Source: Anaerolineaceae bacterium (GTDB lineage Bacteria > Chloroflexota > Anaerolineae > Aggregatilineales > Phototrophicaceae). From it: a stretch of 64,000 nt of DNA. Positions 26,571-36,238 of this stretch are shown piece by piece; positions within the stretch are counted from its first letter, which is position 1, and each line of letters begins with the position of its first letter. A program made the translations under genes and the position numbers. The notes below the pieces were generated by a model, which ran no database searches, was not told where the DNA came from, and saw only the letters and a program-made list of their open reading frames with translations. The stretch is from assembly GCA_020634165.1 (NCBI GenBank), contig JACKCF010000001.1, positions 682,001 through 746,000 of the forward strand. The letters are read 5' to 3'.

Positions 26571-28838
26571 TTAGGTGTGGCCGTTATTGTGGCCATTCTC
26601 GGATACTGCTGCTTGGCCCGTGTGCAGTCGTGCCGCGACCTTCGGCGTCCGCAGTACGCGGCTGACCTCAGAAATTGCCGTCTGCAAAATGTCAGCAACT
26701 TCTGTCTTGCCAGTGATCCGGGCAGAAATTTCGTTCACGATACGTTCGCGTTCAGCCGTTTGCTGGCTTTCATTGAACAACCGCGCATTGTCGATACCTA
26801 GCGCCAGACGTCCAACCAGTTCTTCCGCCAGAACGACCATCTCAGGGTGAAAGTCCTGTTTGCGCACTTCGTACTCTGCAAAACCCAGCAACTGCTCACG
26901 CAGCATGATCGGCACCACAAAGGGAATTGTGTCGCGGTCGGTCGCTTCACCAATGACAGCACGACCTTCTTGTTGGGCCATTTCGGTTAGTTCGCTAAAG
27001 TCATAACCCGTATTCTGGCCGCTGTTGCTGTAAAGCTGGCCGCCGCGCTGCTGTGTCAGGTATTCTGCCCAGCGGCGCCGAACCGTTTCACGCTGAGTCG
27101 CTTCAAGATCATTCAGGAAGCGCTGACTTTCAGTAAACAGACGCGCATTCTCAATCGCGATTGTCAACTGATCTGCGAGCATGGTCAGGGCGTTGGTCAT
27201 GGCTTCATCGAAGCTGTCGTTGTAACGGCTCTGAACATCCAGGGCACCGATAATGCGGCCATTGATCTGTAGGGGGATCGCCAGTTCGGCGCGCGTCTCA
27301 TATAAAAATTCGTTGCGGCGGTGGACTTCACTGGCGGCGGTATCACGGGCAACGACCAGTTGGCCCTGCTCCGTCACCTGGCCGATCACGCTCACGCTGC
27401 CGACGGGCAGACGATGACCACGTGCCAGCAGATTCTTACCGGCTTCACCGGTGCTCGCTCTCAGCACGGCGAATTCATTGCGTTCTTCCACGATGAAAAT
27501 CTGCGCATGATAAATCTGGCTAAAGCGCTCAATAATGAGGTTGACAACTCTGTTCATCAACTGCTGCAGATCGCGCTCTTCAACTGATGTCTGGCTGATT
27601 TCCTGAATGACGCGCAGGTCACGAGCCAGTGTACTCAAACGGTCCTCAATATCTTCCTTCTCAGCCGCGAGTGCTTGCCGCGCTTGCAGGAAGGCATTCG
27701 TCAGGTGGCCCATCTCGTCAGAGCGGTCGCTGCTTGGAACAGGCGTCTCGTAAGCACCGCGACGCAGGCCATCCAATCCATCGATGACAGCATGCACTGG
27801 GCGTGTCAGATTACGATTCAGCAAATAGGCGAGGATAAACAGGAAGATGATGCTCCCCAGCAGAGTGATTCCGGCTGCTGTAATCACCTGGCGCTGCGTA
27901 CTGCCATAAACGGCATCGGTATTGATTTCTGTAACAACGAGGAAGCTCTGGCCCGCAATTTCCATATGATGGATATGGCCCACCACTTCGCGCGTTGCGC
28001 TTTCGCCATCAGGGACCATGTAAGTCAGCGTCAGGCTGGTATCGTTGAGAATCGCGCGCTGTGGCCCATCTGCCAGGACGGACTCACTGGTCACGAGGCC
28101 AGCATCAGTTAGGGGTTCACTTGTAATGAAGGCGTTCCCAGCAACCATGCCGCTATCCGGCGGCAGGATCAGATAGCTGTAAGGGAGGTCGCCACTAAGC
28201 TCTGAGGGATTCAGAATGCTTGACAGCATGACCTCTGCGTTAATTCGTGTGATCAGGAAGCCCTGTGCGCGTGTGCCTTCCATCAGCGCGACGATGATAT
28301 CGAACACAATACCATTTGTACTTTGCGTGACGACGAGGGACTGCCGTACGCCATCATTAATTAACTGGGTGCCTTGCTGGAATGTATCCGTATCACTGAA
28401 ATCTGTTATCCGTTCAGTGGCCTCTGGCCCTGTAGCAACAGTCGCGTGGACGACAGCCGTGCCGTCCGTCGTCACAATCCAGCTTTCTTCATAAGCGGCA
28501 CCAGGATGCTCTGTCAGTTCCTGGCTAATCCAGTCAGTTAATTCCGTAACCGCTGCCTCATCTAAATCACGACCGAGAACACCATCAAGCAATGGACTCA
28601 TGTCTTCGGACAATTGTTCCGCCATATTGGCCTGATGCGCAATCGTCTGCCCAAATCGCTCAGTTATAGCGCGCGCATTCAGGTCGGCTGTTTCGTCGAC
28701 AAACGCGGCCAGCATCGTGCTCCGATAGGTCTCGGTACCGGTTCCCAGAGCAATAATCAGGCCAATGACAGGTACAAGTACGGCCGCAATCAGGAAGAAA
28801 ACAAGGCGGTTATAGATCGTCGATGTCAGTATGTTCAT
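26571..28838 (-). CDS. Membrane sensor: dCACHE-HAMP-GAF-GAF, no kinase
   Basis: A 755-residue protein: helix 11-31, extracytoplasmic dCACHE-like domain 35-310, helix 318-340, HAMP 341-395 (NLTRPVHAVIDGL ... DEMGHLTNAF), GAF (415-580) with the GYYHAQ-like IYHAQIFIVEE start and RAELAIPLQING, and a second GAF-like part (600-705) preceded by RRRWAEYL. The chain ends in a half-GAF segment (VNEISARITGKTEVADILQ ...) and a short Asn/Gly/His tail. No effector domain is present, so it must pass signals to a partner, most simply the giant kinase encoded 94 bp downstream. ATG overlaps the upstream stop (ATGA), and GAGGA sits within the upstream gene's final codons. Confidence 0.85.
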   Translation of the reverse strand: MNILTSTIYNRLVFFLIAAVLVPVIGLIIALGTGTETYRSTMLAAFVDETADLNARAITERFGQTIAHQANMAEQLSEDMSPLLDGVLGRDLDEAAVTELTDWISQELTEHPGAAYEESWIVTTDGTAVVHATVATGPEATERITDFSDTDTFQQGTQLINDGVRQSLVVTQSTNGIVFDIIVALMEGTRAQGFLITRINAEVMLSSILNPSELSGDLPYSYLILPPDSGMVAGNAFITSEPLTDAGLVTSESVLADGPQRAILNDTSLTLTYMVPDGESATREVVGHIHHMEIAGQSFLVVTEINTDAVYGSTQRQVITAAGITLLGSIIFLFILAYLLNRNLTRPVHAVIDGLDGLRRGAYETPVPSSDRSDEMGHLTNAFLQARQALAAEKEDIEDRLSTLARDLRVIQEISQTSVEERDLQQLMNRVVNLIIERFSQIYHAQIFIVEERNEFAVLRASTGEAGKNLLARGHRLPVGSVSVIGQVTEQGQLVVARDTAASEVHRRNEFLYETRAELAIPLQINGRIIGALDVQSRYNDSFDEAMTNALTMLADQLTIAIENARLFTESQRFLNDLEATQRETVRRRWAEYLTQQRGGQLYSNSGQNTGYDFSELTEMAQQEGRAVIGEATDRDTIPFVVPIMLREQLLGFAEYEVRKQDFHPEMVVLAEELVGRLALGIDNARLFNESQQTAERERIVNEISARITGKTEVADILQTAISEVSRVLRTPKVAARLHTGQAAVSENGHNNGHT

Positions 28839-30517
28839 GCTAATTCCTCTGCATGATTGTGACTATCCTGCTGAGTAGATACATCCGTTGGGGTAGTAGG
28901 CTTAAATGCCATAGCCTGTGGCTGGATGCGTATACGGGTCTGGACAGCGCCCAGCGTATTGTTGAACTGCTCGGCGGCTAAGGCCAGCACCGTGTCAATA
29001 TTGGTCGTGCCAAGCAGCATCTGGCCGACTTCGTTTGCGACAACTTCGCGGCGGGCGATGGTTTCACTCTGTTCAAACAGCATCCGGTTTTCAATCGCCA
29101 TCGATAGTCGCTGTGTAATATCGCGCATCAGGTCCATCTGCGACTGCGAGATCATCAGATCAGCCGGTAGCGAAAAACTGATGGCCCCCACAGACATGTC
29201 ACGGATGCGTATGGGCAGCGAAACGGTCTGCTCCTGGGTTTCTGCGTCCGTCTCAATATGCAGATCATTGCGATTCAGCGCGGCTTGTATCTCCGGCGTC
29301 AACTCATGATTTGGTTTGGCCGACCAATCGTGCTTGACCAGATCAAAACCAATCAATGAATCGCCCACAAGGTCGCTGCCGAGTTTTGAAAGTGGACGCG
29401 AAGGCATTTGTCGCGAAGCATTAGGCTGTGTCCGTAACCGCTGCACAGTCTCTTCCTGCTCTTTGACTTCGGCCTGCAAAACAGTCGTCAGTCGCCAGCT
29501 ACCGATCTTCAGCGCCAATTCCGAGGCGACCAGTTGCAAGATGCCGCTAGTGGCACTGTCTATAGCATTCGTCTGTCGTACCTGAATATCCAGCACACCC
29601 AGCAATTGATCTTCAAAAATCAACGGCAGGCTGATATTCGTTTGAATCCCTGGCGAATGATGTGCCCGTCGGGCATATGGATCGCTGCGATTCACGATCA
29701 TGGGTTGCAACGTCTGGATGGCCAGACCAATGCTCGTCTCTTTCAGATTGAGGTTGGTGACCTGGTTAAGCGTTTCTGAGGCGGTCCGGCTGACATGGCG
29801 ATAGATAAACCCGTTCTCGGTCAGATAAGCCTGTACGATATCGAAGTGCATGGAATCTTCAATATCGGCTAATAGCGCCTGAATCAGTTCGACATCACTG
29901 TTGAATGTTCGGTTTCCGGTCTTACCTGACAAGGCGATGTTTGCATTGTGGATGACATCATTCGCCCTGGTAGCAGTGCTTTGCAGGGAGGTCACGAAAG
30001 TCATCATCAGGAAGCCGGAGCCAAGGATGACTGCGGCCATAATCAAGATATATTCAATATCCGTCAGGTTTTGATCGGCAAATACCGGATTCACAATGCC
30101 GATAACGCTGGTGGTGAAGGCCACGAACATGGAAATGATCGCGCCTTTCGTACCAAATAGTGTGCCCCCAGCGATAATCAGCACAATCACCGACAACCGA
30201 CTATTACCATTTTCATTCAGGCCCATGATGCCCGTCAGCATAAAGAGAATGAACATCGTCACCAGGCTGGCCATCTCTAGATGGCCTCTTTGGACCGCAA
30301 AGTAAATGATCAGAATCAGCGGAATGCTGAACAGGAGCAGGATAATCGGTGGTGGTAAAGGTTCGCCCGCAAGTGCCAGGTTGATGATGCGCATGCCAGT
30401 GTAGGCGATTGTCAGGATCAGAGTGCTGGCCACAGTGGCAATCAAACCACGCGCGCGGATATTCTTAATTGGGCTTTGATAGTCGAACTGCAGGCGGAGG
30501 ATATTCGCTGGGTTCAT
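28835..30517 (-). CDS. Six-helix membrane GAF-GAF protein
   Basis: A 560-residue protein with six hydrophobic helices (about 25-45, 57-75, 82-100, 107-122, 126-145, 155-178), a cytoplasmic GAF (about 205-345; AELIQALL-like entry and NISLPLIFEDQLLGVLDIQ), a second GAF-like module (to about 470; VSLPIRIRDMSVGAISF) and the half-GAF tail VVANEVGQMLLGTTNIDTV. The membrane part has no recognised ligand-binding motif; it is similar in plan to those of the next two upstream genes. No enzymatic domain. The 4-bp ATGA overlap and GGGAGG before the ATG indicate translational coupling to the preceding gene. Confidence 0.82.
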   Translation of the reverse strand: MNPANILRLQFDYQSPIKNIRARGLIATVASTLILTIAYTGMRIINLALAGEPLPPPIILLLFSIPLILIIYFAVQRGHLEMASLVTMFILFMLTGIMGLNENGNSRLSVIVLIIAGGTLFGTKGAIISMFVAFTTSVIGIVNPVFADQNLTDIEYILIMAAVILGSGFLMMTFVTSLQSTATRANDVIHNANIALSGKTGNRTFNSDVELIQALLADIEDSMHFDIVQAYLTENGFIYRHVSRTASETLNQVTNLNLKETSIGLAIQTLQPMIVNRSDPYARRAHHSPGIQTNISLPLIFEDQLLGVLDIQVRQTNAIDSATSGILQLVASELALKIGSWRLTTVLQAEVKEQEETVQRLRTQPNASRQMPSRPLSKLGSDLVGDSLIGFDLVKHDWSAKPNHELTPEIQAALNRNDLHIETDAETQEQTVSLPIRIRDMSVGAISFSLPADLMISQSQMDLMRDITQRLSMAIENRMLFEQSETIARREVVANEVGQMLLGTTNIDTVLALAAEQFNNTLGAVQTRIRIQPQAMAFKPTTPTDVSTQQDSHNHAEELA

Positions 30518-32337
30518 GCTATGCCTCCCGTATTGTCATCGGTGGCAGGTGGAGTCTTTGGCGCCATATCGTGTTGCCCATTCATTGTGCCATTTTGATG
30601 GTGGCCATTGCTGCCGTTGCCATTGTGTCCGTTCATTACTGTCGCAGGTTGTGATGGCTGTAGCATGGCATAATTCGTATTTAAGGATGCTTGCTTCATA
30701 CGGATTGCGCCGGACGTTGCGCCCAGGGATGAACTGAGGCCCTCAAGCGCGGTCTTAAGCAAGGCTTCCAGGCTATCTGCTGCCTGGAATTCAGTGACCA
30801 AACCGGAAATGATCTGTTCGTTGTAGCTGGTCTCCTGGATTTCTTCAAACAGACGGGCATTATCCAGGCTGACTGCCAAGCGCTGTGCCACGCCTTCAAC
30901 AATATCAACCAGCTCAAGCTCGATATCGTCATTAGTGGTCGAAGTTTCAATCTCCAATGCGCCGATAACCTCACCGCGCAGGATCAGTGGAGTTGCCACA
31001 ACACGATTAACATCTTTGCGCTTCACAACCGGCTGTTGGCCTTTTACAGACTCGATCATCGCCTCTGTCCACTGCGCATTCGTCGTGAACTTATTGCCTT
31101 CTAGGCTGATGCCGGAAAGGTGATGGCGACCAAACATATATTGGTTCCATGCTTCACGGGTCAGCGAACTGTTCAGGCGGCTAATTTCACCCAGGCTGTG
31201 TTCAGATTCTTCCAGCAGGCGCTGATTTTCCAACACACTATGTTGTTGCTGTTCAAACAGATCGGCATTACGGATCGCGGTGGCAAGCTGGCTGGCAAGC
31301 AGCTTCAGCGCCTGTTGTTCCGCCTGTTTAAATACGTTCGGACGCATGCTCTGTACATCGAGCACACCAATAACGCGATCATTATCTAACAGTGGAACCA
31401 GGATCGCCGACTGCGTCGTTGGTAGCAATTCGCTGTAGGCTCGTTCGGAGTTATCCACATTGTCGATAACGACTGCATCGTGGATGCGGGCAACTCGGCT
31501 AATCAGGCTTTGTGGGCCGATGGGCAGAAGTTGGCGTGTCGGACGTGCGTTACCGCTATCGGTTGTGGCCTTTAGTTCAGCCTGAACTGCATCTTCATCC
31601 AGCGTGTAAATCTGGACGTGATAATACCCAAAACGGTCCCGAATAATGTCAACCGTCCGTTGATAAAGCTCATCGGCACTCAGGTACCGTGCGATGATCT
31701 GGCCAACATACGAACTGGCTTCCAGTAATTCATTGAGGTTCTGGGTGCTGTCTGCTGTTTTCTGCATGGCTCCGACGAAGAAGCGTAAAGACAGGCCAAT
31801 CAGAATCTGTGTGAAGATGATCACAGCCGTTGAACTGACCAGGTTGGCCTGCTCTGCTGGTGTGGCCAGCTTATCTATCACGCTGATTGCAACGATCACA
31901 CCGCTTGCTGTTGTGACGAACAACCCCAAATAGTACTCGATCCGGGTGCCCAGGACCGCTGAGGTGATAATCGCAATCGTGCCAATAACAAGATACGACC
32001 CTGCCAATAAGGCTTGTCGATCATTGTTGGGATTTTGTGCTGACAAAAAGACTGTGATTGCGGCTGCAATCACGGTGCTGTAAATCAGAATGCGTGCGCT
32101 CGTTCGCAGGTTGTTTCGCTCGATCAAGACCAAAACGATGCCACCCAGCACCACCAGGATGAAGATAGGCAGTACGCCAAAGAACATGATGGATTCGCCG
32201 CGGCGTGTTATGACTGCGATCTGCGCTACCAGGCCGATGGCACTCATCAACATGAGTATCACCGCCAGCACCCGCATATAGAGTTTTTGCAGCTTGACGA
32301 TGCTGATTCCGACTGTATCTCCTGCTCTAGTCGTCAT
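30514..32337 (-). CDS. Six-helix membrane GAF-GAF protein with Asn/Gly/His tail
   Basis: A 607-residue protein: six hydrophobic helices in the first 190 residues, GAF one (about 205-365) with FGYYHVQIYTLDE and SAILVPLLDNDRVIGVLDVQS, linker LNSSLTREAWNQYM, GAF-like two (to about 510) with VVATPLILRGEVIGALEIE, and a half-GAF segment (IISGLVTEFQAADSLEALL). It finishes in a low-complexity stretch of Asn, Gly and His (MNGHNGNGSNGHH). The LTREAW motif also occurs in the giant kinase. GGAGG precedes the ATG, which overlaps the upstream TGA by four bases (ATGA). Confidence 0.82.
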   Translation of the reverse strand: MTTRAGDTVGISIVKLQKLYMRVLAVILMLMSAIGLVAQIAVITRRGESIMFFGVLPIFILVVLGGIVLVLIERNNLRTSARILIYSTVIAAAITVFLSAQNPNNDRQALLAGSYLVIGTIAIITSAVLGTRIEYYLGLFVTTASGVIVAISVIDKLATPAEQANLVSSTAVIIFTQILIGLSLRFFVGAMQKTADSTQNLNELLEASSYVGQIIARYLSADELYQRTVDIIRDRFGYYHVQIYTLDEDAVQAELKATTDSGNARPTRQLLPIGPQSLISRVARIHDAVVIDNVDNSERAYSELLPTTQSAILVPLLDNDRVIGVLDVQSMRPNVFKQAEQQALKLLASQLATAIRNADLFEQQQHSVLENQRLLEESEHSLGEISRLNSSLTREAWNQYMFGRHHLSGISLEGNKFTTNAQWTEAMIESVKGQQPVVKRKDVNRVVATPLILRGEVIGALEIETSTTNDDIELELVDIVEGVAQRLAVSLDNARLFEEIQETSYNEQIISGLVTEFQAADSLEALLKTALEGLSSSLGATSGAIRMKQASLNTNYAMLQPSQPATVMNGHNGNGSNGHHQNGTMNGQHDMAPKTPPATDDNTGGIA

Positions 32338-33980
32338 GACACAACCTCCGCTTCAGTAGAAGCCCCCTGAAGTTCATCTGGGATACCCAGGCGGACGGTG
32401 ACGCGCGCAGCGTGCAGAGCGGTATACAGGCTGCGAGCCGCTTCGGCCAGTGTTGATTCAACGTTATTACCCTGCAACCGACTGCCAATCTCATTGATGA
32501 CCGCCTCGCGTTGCGCGTTGCGCTGGCTATCGTCCAGAAGGCGAATATTCTCCGCTGCCAGACTAAAGCCCTGCCCAATCTCCTGGATTAGTTCCAGATC
32601 TTCGGGTGTGATGCTGTACTCAGGCGTAAGCTCGAACTCCATCGCGCCAATGACCTGGCCTCGAACAGCTAAGGGTACGGCAATAACCGCGTCCTGATGG
32701 ACGATGGTATTGTTCTGGGCCGCTTCGGCCAGGGTAGATGTCCAGTCAGACGCTGTTGTGCTGTTGTCGGCATCCGCACTGTAGTCAATGCCTTCCGTGT
32801 GGCTTTCGCTAAGGTAATCGGCCCAGGCGCGGCCAATAATGCGCTTATTCAGGCGTTCAACCTCGCGCAGGGCAGTCCGAGCCTGTTCAGCTAGCAACTG
32901 CTTTTCTGCGACCTGTTTCTGGACCATTTCAATCTGTGACAGGTTGCTGATGGCCAGTGCTAGGCTATCGGCCAGCGACTGGAAGGCGTTCATTTCATAG
33001 TCGCCCAGTTCAAGCCGTTTTTTGCTCTGCAAGTCCAGCACACCGACGACATCCCCGCCAATACGCAGCGGGAAGGCCGCTTCAATGGTTGTTTCTGGCA
33101 GCAGTTCATTCGGTCGCATAATCGTGTGATCAACATTGGCATAGGTCACTTGCGGGGACTTCTGCAACATCGTTTGTCCAACCACACTCACGCTGCCAAC
33201 AGCCAGACTGTGCTTGCGTTTCAGCAGCTTCTGGCCAACTTCACCCGTACTGGCGACCAACTGCGTTGTAATGCCATCTGGCTCCAGCAGGAATACCTGA
33301 ACATGGTAGTATTCGTCGTAGTGCTCCAGGATCGTATGGACCGCCTGGTGCAGAATTTCTTCCTTGGTCTTGGTCGCCGTAATGCCACGAATGATCTTCG
33401 CCGTCACATCGGAAAGGCGAGTACGTTCAAACAGCTCAGATTTCTGGCCTGCTTCCAGGGTCGCCAGGGCATAAAGCCCCCAGCTATTGGTGATGCCTGT
33501 ATACGAAACCATTGCCATGAGCAGGGTTGTGATGTAGAAGGTCGTCAGGTTATCCGTCAGCGCCAGATCAATGAACAGCAAAAAGCCAGTCAGCGCACCC
33601 AGCACGATCATGCCGCGTACCTGTGCCAGCAAACCGCCCATTAGAATGGGGATACCACTGACGATGAGGACGATCAGCAAGCTTTCATCGTTAGCCGTGC
33701 CTACCAGGAACATCGCTATTGCTGACGAAATTGGCACCAGCCACTTAGCGATATTCAGGTAATTGCTTCTGACCAGGAAATATGAGATGAAGTAGCTGAC
33801 GATCAGCAGGATCACACCCGCAGCCGCCACTGATGGCAGCACACTGAATGCCAACAGCAGGTATATAGATGTGCTGACCACGCCAGTACCCGTGATTAAC
33901 AGGATGGCACGGGCCTGTTGGCGCTGGTCCGGTGTTTCGTAATAATCAGCAGCGAATAGGCTGCGTAAAAACGTTGCCAT
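32334..33980 (-). CDS. Six-helix membrane GAF-GAF protein
   Basis: A 548-residue protein when started at ATG 33980; an in-frame TTG one codon earlier is less likely. About six membrane helices fill residues 20-180, followed by GAF one (about 195-360) with YDEYYHVQVFLLEPDG and EAAFPLRIGGDVVGVLDLQ, linker LNKRIIGRAWADYL, GAF-like two (about 395-490) with VIAVPLAVRGQVIGAMEFE, and the half-GAF tail VINEIGSRLQGNNVESTL. Stop and start overlap as TGATG, and AGGAGG lies seven bases before the ATG inside the upstream gene. Domain plan equals the two following genes, suggesting duplication and divergence. Confidence 0.82.
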   Translation of the reverse strand: MATFLRSLFAADYYETPDQRQQARAILLITGTGVVSTSIYLLLAFSVLPSVAAAGVILLIVSYFISYFLVRSNYLNIAKWLVPISSAIAMFLVGTANDESLLIVLIVSGIPILMGGLLAQVRGMIVLGALTGFLLFIDLALTDNLTTFYITTLLMAMVSYTGITNSWGLYALATLEAGQKSELFERTRLSDVTAKIIRGITATKTKEEILHQAVHTILEHYDEYYHVQVFLLEPDGITTQLVASTGEVGQKLLKRKHSLAVGSVSVVGQTMLQKSPQVTYANVDHTIMRPNELLPETTIEAAFPLRIGGDVVGVLDLQSKKRLELGDYEMNAFQSLADSLALAISNLSQIEMVQKQVAEKQLLAEQARTALREVERLNKRIIGRAWADYLSESHTEGIDYSADADNSTTASDWTSTLAEAAQNNTIVHQDAVIAVPLAVRGQVIGAMEFELTPEYSITPEDLELIQEIGQGFSLAAENIRLLDDSQRNAQREAVINEIGSRLQGNNVESTLAEAARSLYTALHAARVTVRLGIPDELQGASTEAEVVS

Positions 33981-35605
33981 CAAGCATCCTCCTGCATGAT
34001 GGTCGCATTCTCAACGCCCAGGCGAATTCGTCCGGCTTTTGCATCCAGTGCTCTGGATAATTCCTCAACCGTGACCTGCATCAGGCCCTCAATATCGGTC
34101 TGACGTTGAATACGCGATTTAATATCATTTGCGAGTGTCTTCATAGAAGCGCGTCGGGCACTCATTTCAAACGAGGCGACATTGGCCAGCGCGATGCCCA
34201 ACTGATTAGCAATCTGGTTCAATTGGCTAATATCAGCATTAGTAAAAGGGGTTTCCTTTGCACTGCCGATTTCCAGCACGCCGCTGTAACCGTTGCGCCC
34301 CTGGATCGGTACAGCCATGATCTGTGACAGGCTGCTCCGATGGGGATGGGCAACCTCCGGCTTGCTGGCCAGATCAGCCACATGCTGTAGGGACTGCTGT
34401 GTCCAGGCGTCGCTGGCAACCGTATGCGTATCCGGCGAAATAGCCTCATTGACATCCACTGATACCGCTGCGAAGTGTCGTTCTGCGCGTATTTCCAGCT
34501 TGTAATTATTGTGGTTAAACAGGCTGATCGCCGTGTACTGCACATCCAGCAGCCGGAAAAGGACCGACAGCGTCGATTTCATAATGTCGGGGGCTGTAGT
34601 CGCCGATTGAACATCCTTGCTGTAATCCGCAGTTGCCTGCATCTGCCGCAGTTGATCTGCCAGTTGATCCGCATCGGTCGTCTGCGGGAAGGTCTGCTGG
34701 GCTTCCCACAGCAGTTGCCGCATCACAATCGCGGCTTTTTCACCAATGGATTGCAGAATACTGCGTTCATTGCTGGTGAGCGAGATCGCTTCTCGGCTGT
34801 TGAACACGGCCAGCGCCAGGATTTTCTGACCGAAGCGCAGCGGCAAAATATAAGCGCTATCCACATACGACGGGATCAGCGTTTCGCGCATCAAATTATC
34901 GACAGCCGCTTCTTCCGCAGCGCGGTGCCATAATACATCGACAACAGACTGCCACTGCCGATGCCAGACTTGCAGATAATCGCGACTCATGGCTGAAATC
35001 GGTTCATAGCGCGGTTTGCCGGTATACTCCAGTTGATGCATGCCCTCGATGTTGTTGCCGTTCCAGCGCACCACATACAGGGTAAGATCAGCCTGGTTGA
35101 GGTTAACGGCACTGCTGAGCGCTTTGGCAACATCAATCACATTTTCACTGGCATCCAGCGTAACCGACGCAATATGCTGCCGAGCGAACAGCGCTTTGGT
35201 CAGGGCTTGCTCTAAATGCAGCGCCAGATGCTGGGCCAGTGCGCCCGCAACTTCATCGTTCTGGGTGGCAGTCGCCTCATAGGTCAGTGCCAGCACGCCG
35301 ATAACGGTACTGCCAACGCGCATTGGCAAAATCAATGTCAGACCATCGTGTACGGGGGCGTCACTGTCCAGGGCTTGTTCATATAACGATTGACCCGTAA
35401 GGGGTTTGGGGGTGGGTGCTGTCGTACTGCCTGCGCTGGACCAGGGCAGCATGGCCGTTGTCCCCAGCCGATAAACAGTCGCTTCAGCAATGCCTGCATT
35501 GGCAGTGAGCAGACGCGGCAAAAAGGCACTGAGCAGTGCCTCTGGTGACGTCGCTTCGCGTCCAAACTGATCCGCCAATGACAGCAAATTCAGCAGATTA
35601 TCCAT
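33980..35605 (-). CDS. Soluble triple-GAF protein
   Basis: A 541-residue cytoplasmic protein without membrane helices or effector domain. Three GAF-type modules follow each other: about 5-140 (LILPMRVGSTVIGVLALTY), 150-305 (AYILPLRFGQKILALAVFNS) and 330-480 (QIMAVPIQGRNGYSGVLEIGS), then a half-GAF tail (LANDIKSRIQRQTDIEGL). It is the first of five overlapping GAF genes; AGAGGT lies about nine bases before its ATG. The absence of a membrane part sets it apart from the other four and makes it a possible cytoplasmic adaptor or soluble sensor for the set. Confidence 0.8.
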   Translation of the reverse strand: MDNLLNLLSLADQFGREATSPEALLSAFLPRLLTANAGIAEATVYRLGTTAMLPWSSAGSTTAPTPKPLTGQSLYEQALDSDAPVHDGLTLILPMRVGSTVIGVLALTYEATATQNDEVAGALAQHLALHLEQALTKALFARQHIASVTLDASENVIDVAKALSSAVNLNQADLTLYVVRWNGNNIEGMHQLEYTGKPRYEPISAMSRDYLQVWHRQWQSVVDVLWHRAAEEAAVDNLMRETLIPSYVDSAYILPLRFGQKILALAVFNSREAISLTSNERSILQSIGEKAAIVMRQLLWEAQQTFPQTTDADQLADQLRQMQATADYSKDVQSATTAPDIMKSTLSVLFRLLDVQYTAISLFNHNNYKLEIRAERHFAAVSVDVNEAISPDTHTVASDAWTQQSLQHVADLASKPEVAHPHRSSLSQIMAVPIQGRNGYSGVLEIGSAKETPFTNADISQLNQIANQLGIALANVASFEMSARRASMKTLANDIKSRIQRQTDIEGLMQVTVEELSRALDAKAGRIRLGVENATIMQEDA

Positions 35606-35701
35606 ATAGGTTGACCTCTAGTTGGCTTTGTGTTGCACATCCCGTAGACCGTGCCAACAAAAAACGAGACGTGTGAGCTGCAGCAGAAATCCAGCGTAGG
35701 T

Positions 35702-36124
35702 TTATTGCCATTCCCAGACTTGTTCGCCAGAGAGCAGACGTTGTATCTGTTCTGGGAAACGGTCCGGGTCCAGCGGCTTGCCCAAAAATCCGTCAAAGCC
35801 GGATTTCTGTGCGCGGCGCATCTGGTCTTCGCTGGCTTCCGCAGTCACGGCGCAAATAATCGTGTCTTTAAGCTTGGCATTCGCCCGCACTTTTTGCAGT
35901 GCCTGGTATCCATCTTCATAAGGAAGGCGAATATCCATCAGGATCAAATCAATGCGCGGCAGCGTTTCGGCGAACTGCACCACCTGCCAGCCGGACGTCT
36001 TCCATTCACAGCGTTGGACGCCCATGAACGCCAGCATGCGTGCAATCAACACGAAGTTGGGCACATTGTCTTCGACGACAAGCACGTGTGCTTCACTGGG
36101 TTCGATTGGAGTACGAGTAGTCAT
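35702..36124 (-). CDS. Single-domain response regulator (CheY-like)
   Basis: A 140-residue receiver when started at ATG 36124, chosen because AAGGGAA lies just upstream; the frame opens 18 bp earlier. Acidic pocket VLVVEDN, phosphoacceptor D64 in LILMDIRLPYEDG, switch Thr in CAVTAEA and K116 in FLGKPLDP are all present, so it should accept phosphate. It has no output domain, as in CheY- or Spo0F-type shuttles. It lies 96 bp upstream of the GAF operon and 115 bp downstream of a second lone receiver; with the downstream kinases the two could form a relay. Confidence 0.9.
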   Translation of the reverse strand: MTTRTPIEPSEAHVLVVEDNVPNFVLIARMLAFMGVQRCEWKTSGWQVVQFAETLPRIDLILMDIRLPYEDGYQALQKVRANAKLKDTIICAVTAEASEDQMRRAQKSGFDGFLGKPLDPDRFPEQIQRLLSGEQVWEWQ

Positions 36125-36238
36125 AAATTCCCTTTGCATCACAGCCCCGCTATTTTCTGAGGTCTGTCATTGTGATGATGAAATGATCAGCCTCGCTACG
36201 GTTAGATTCAGCGCTGCCAGATTCACGTTCTGGTATCG

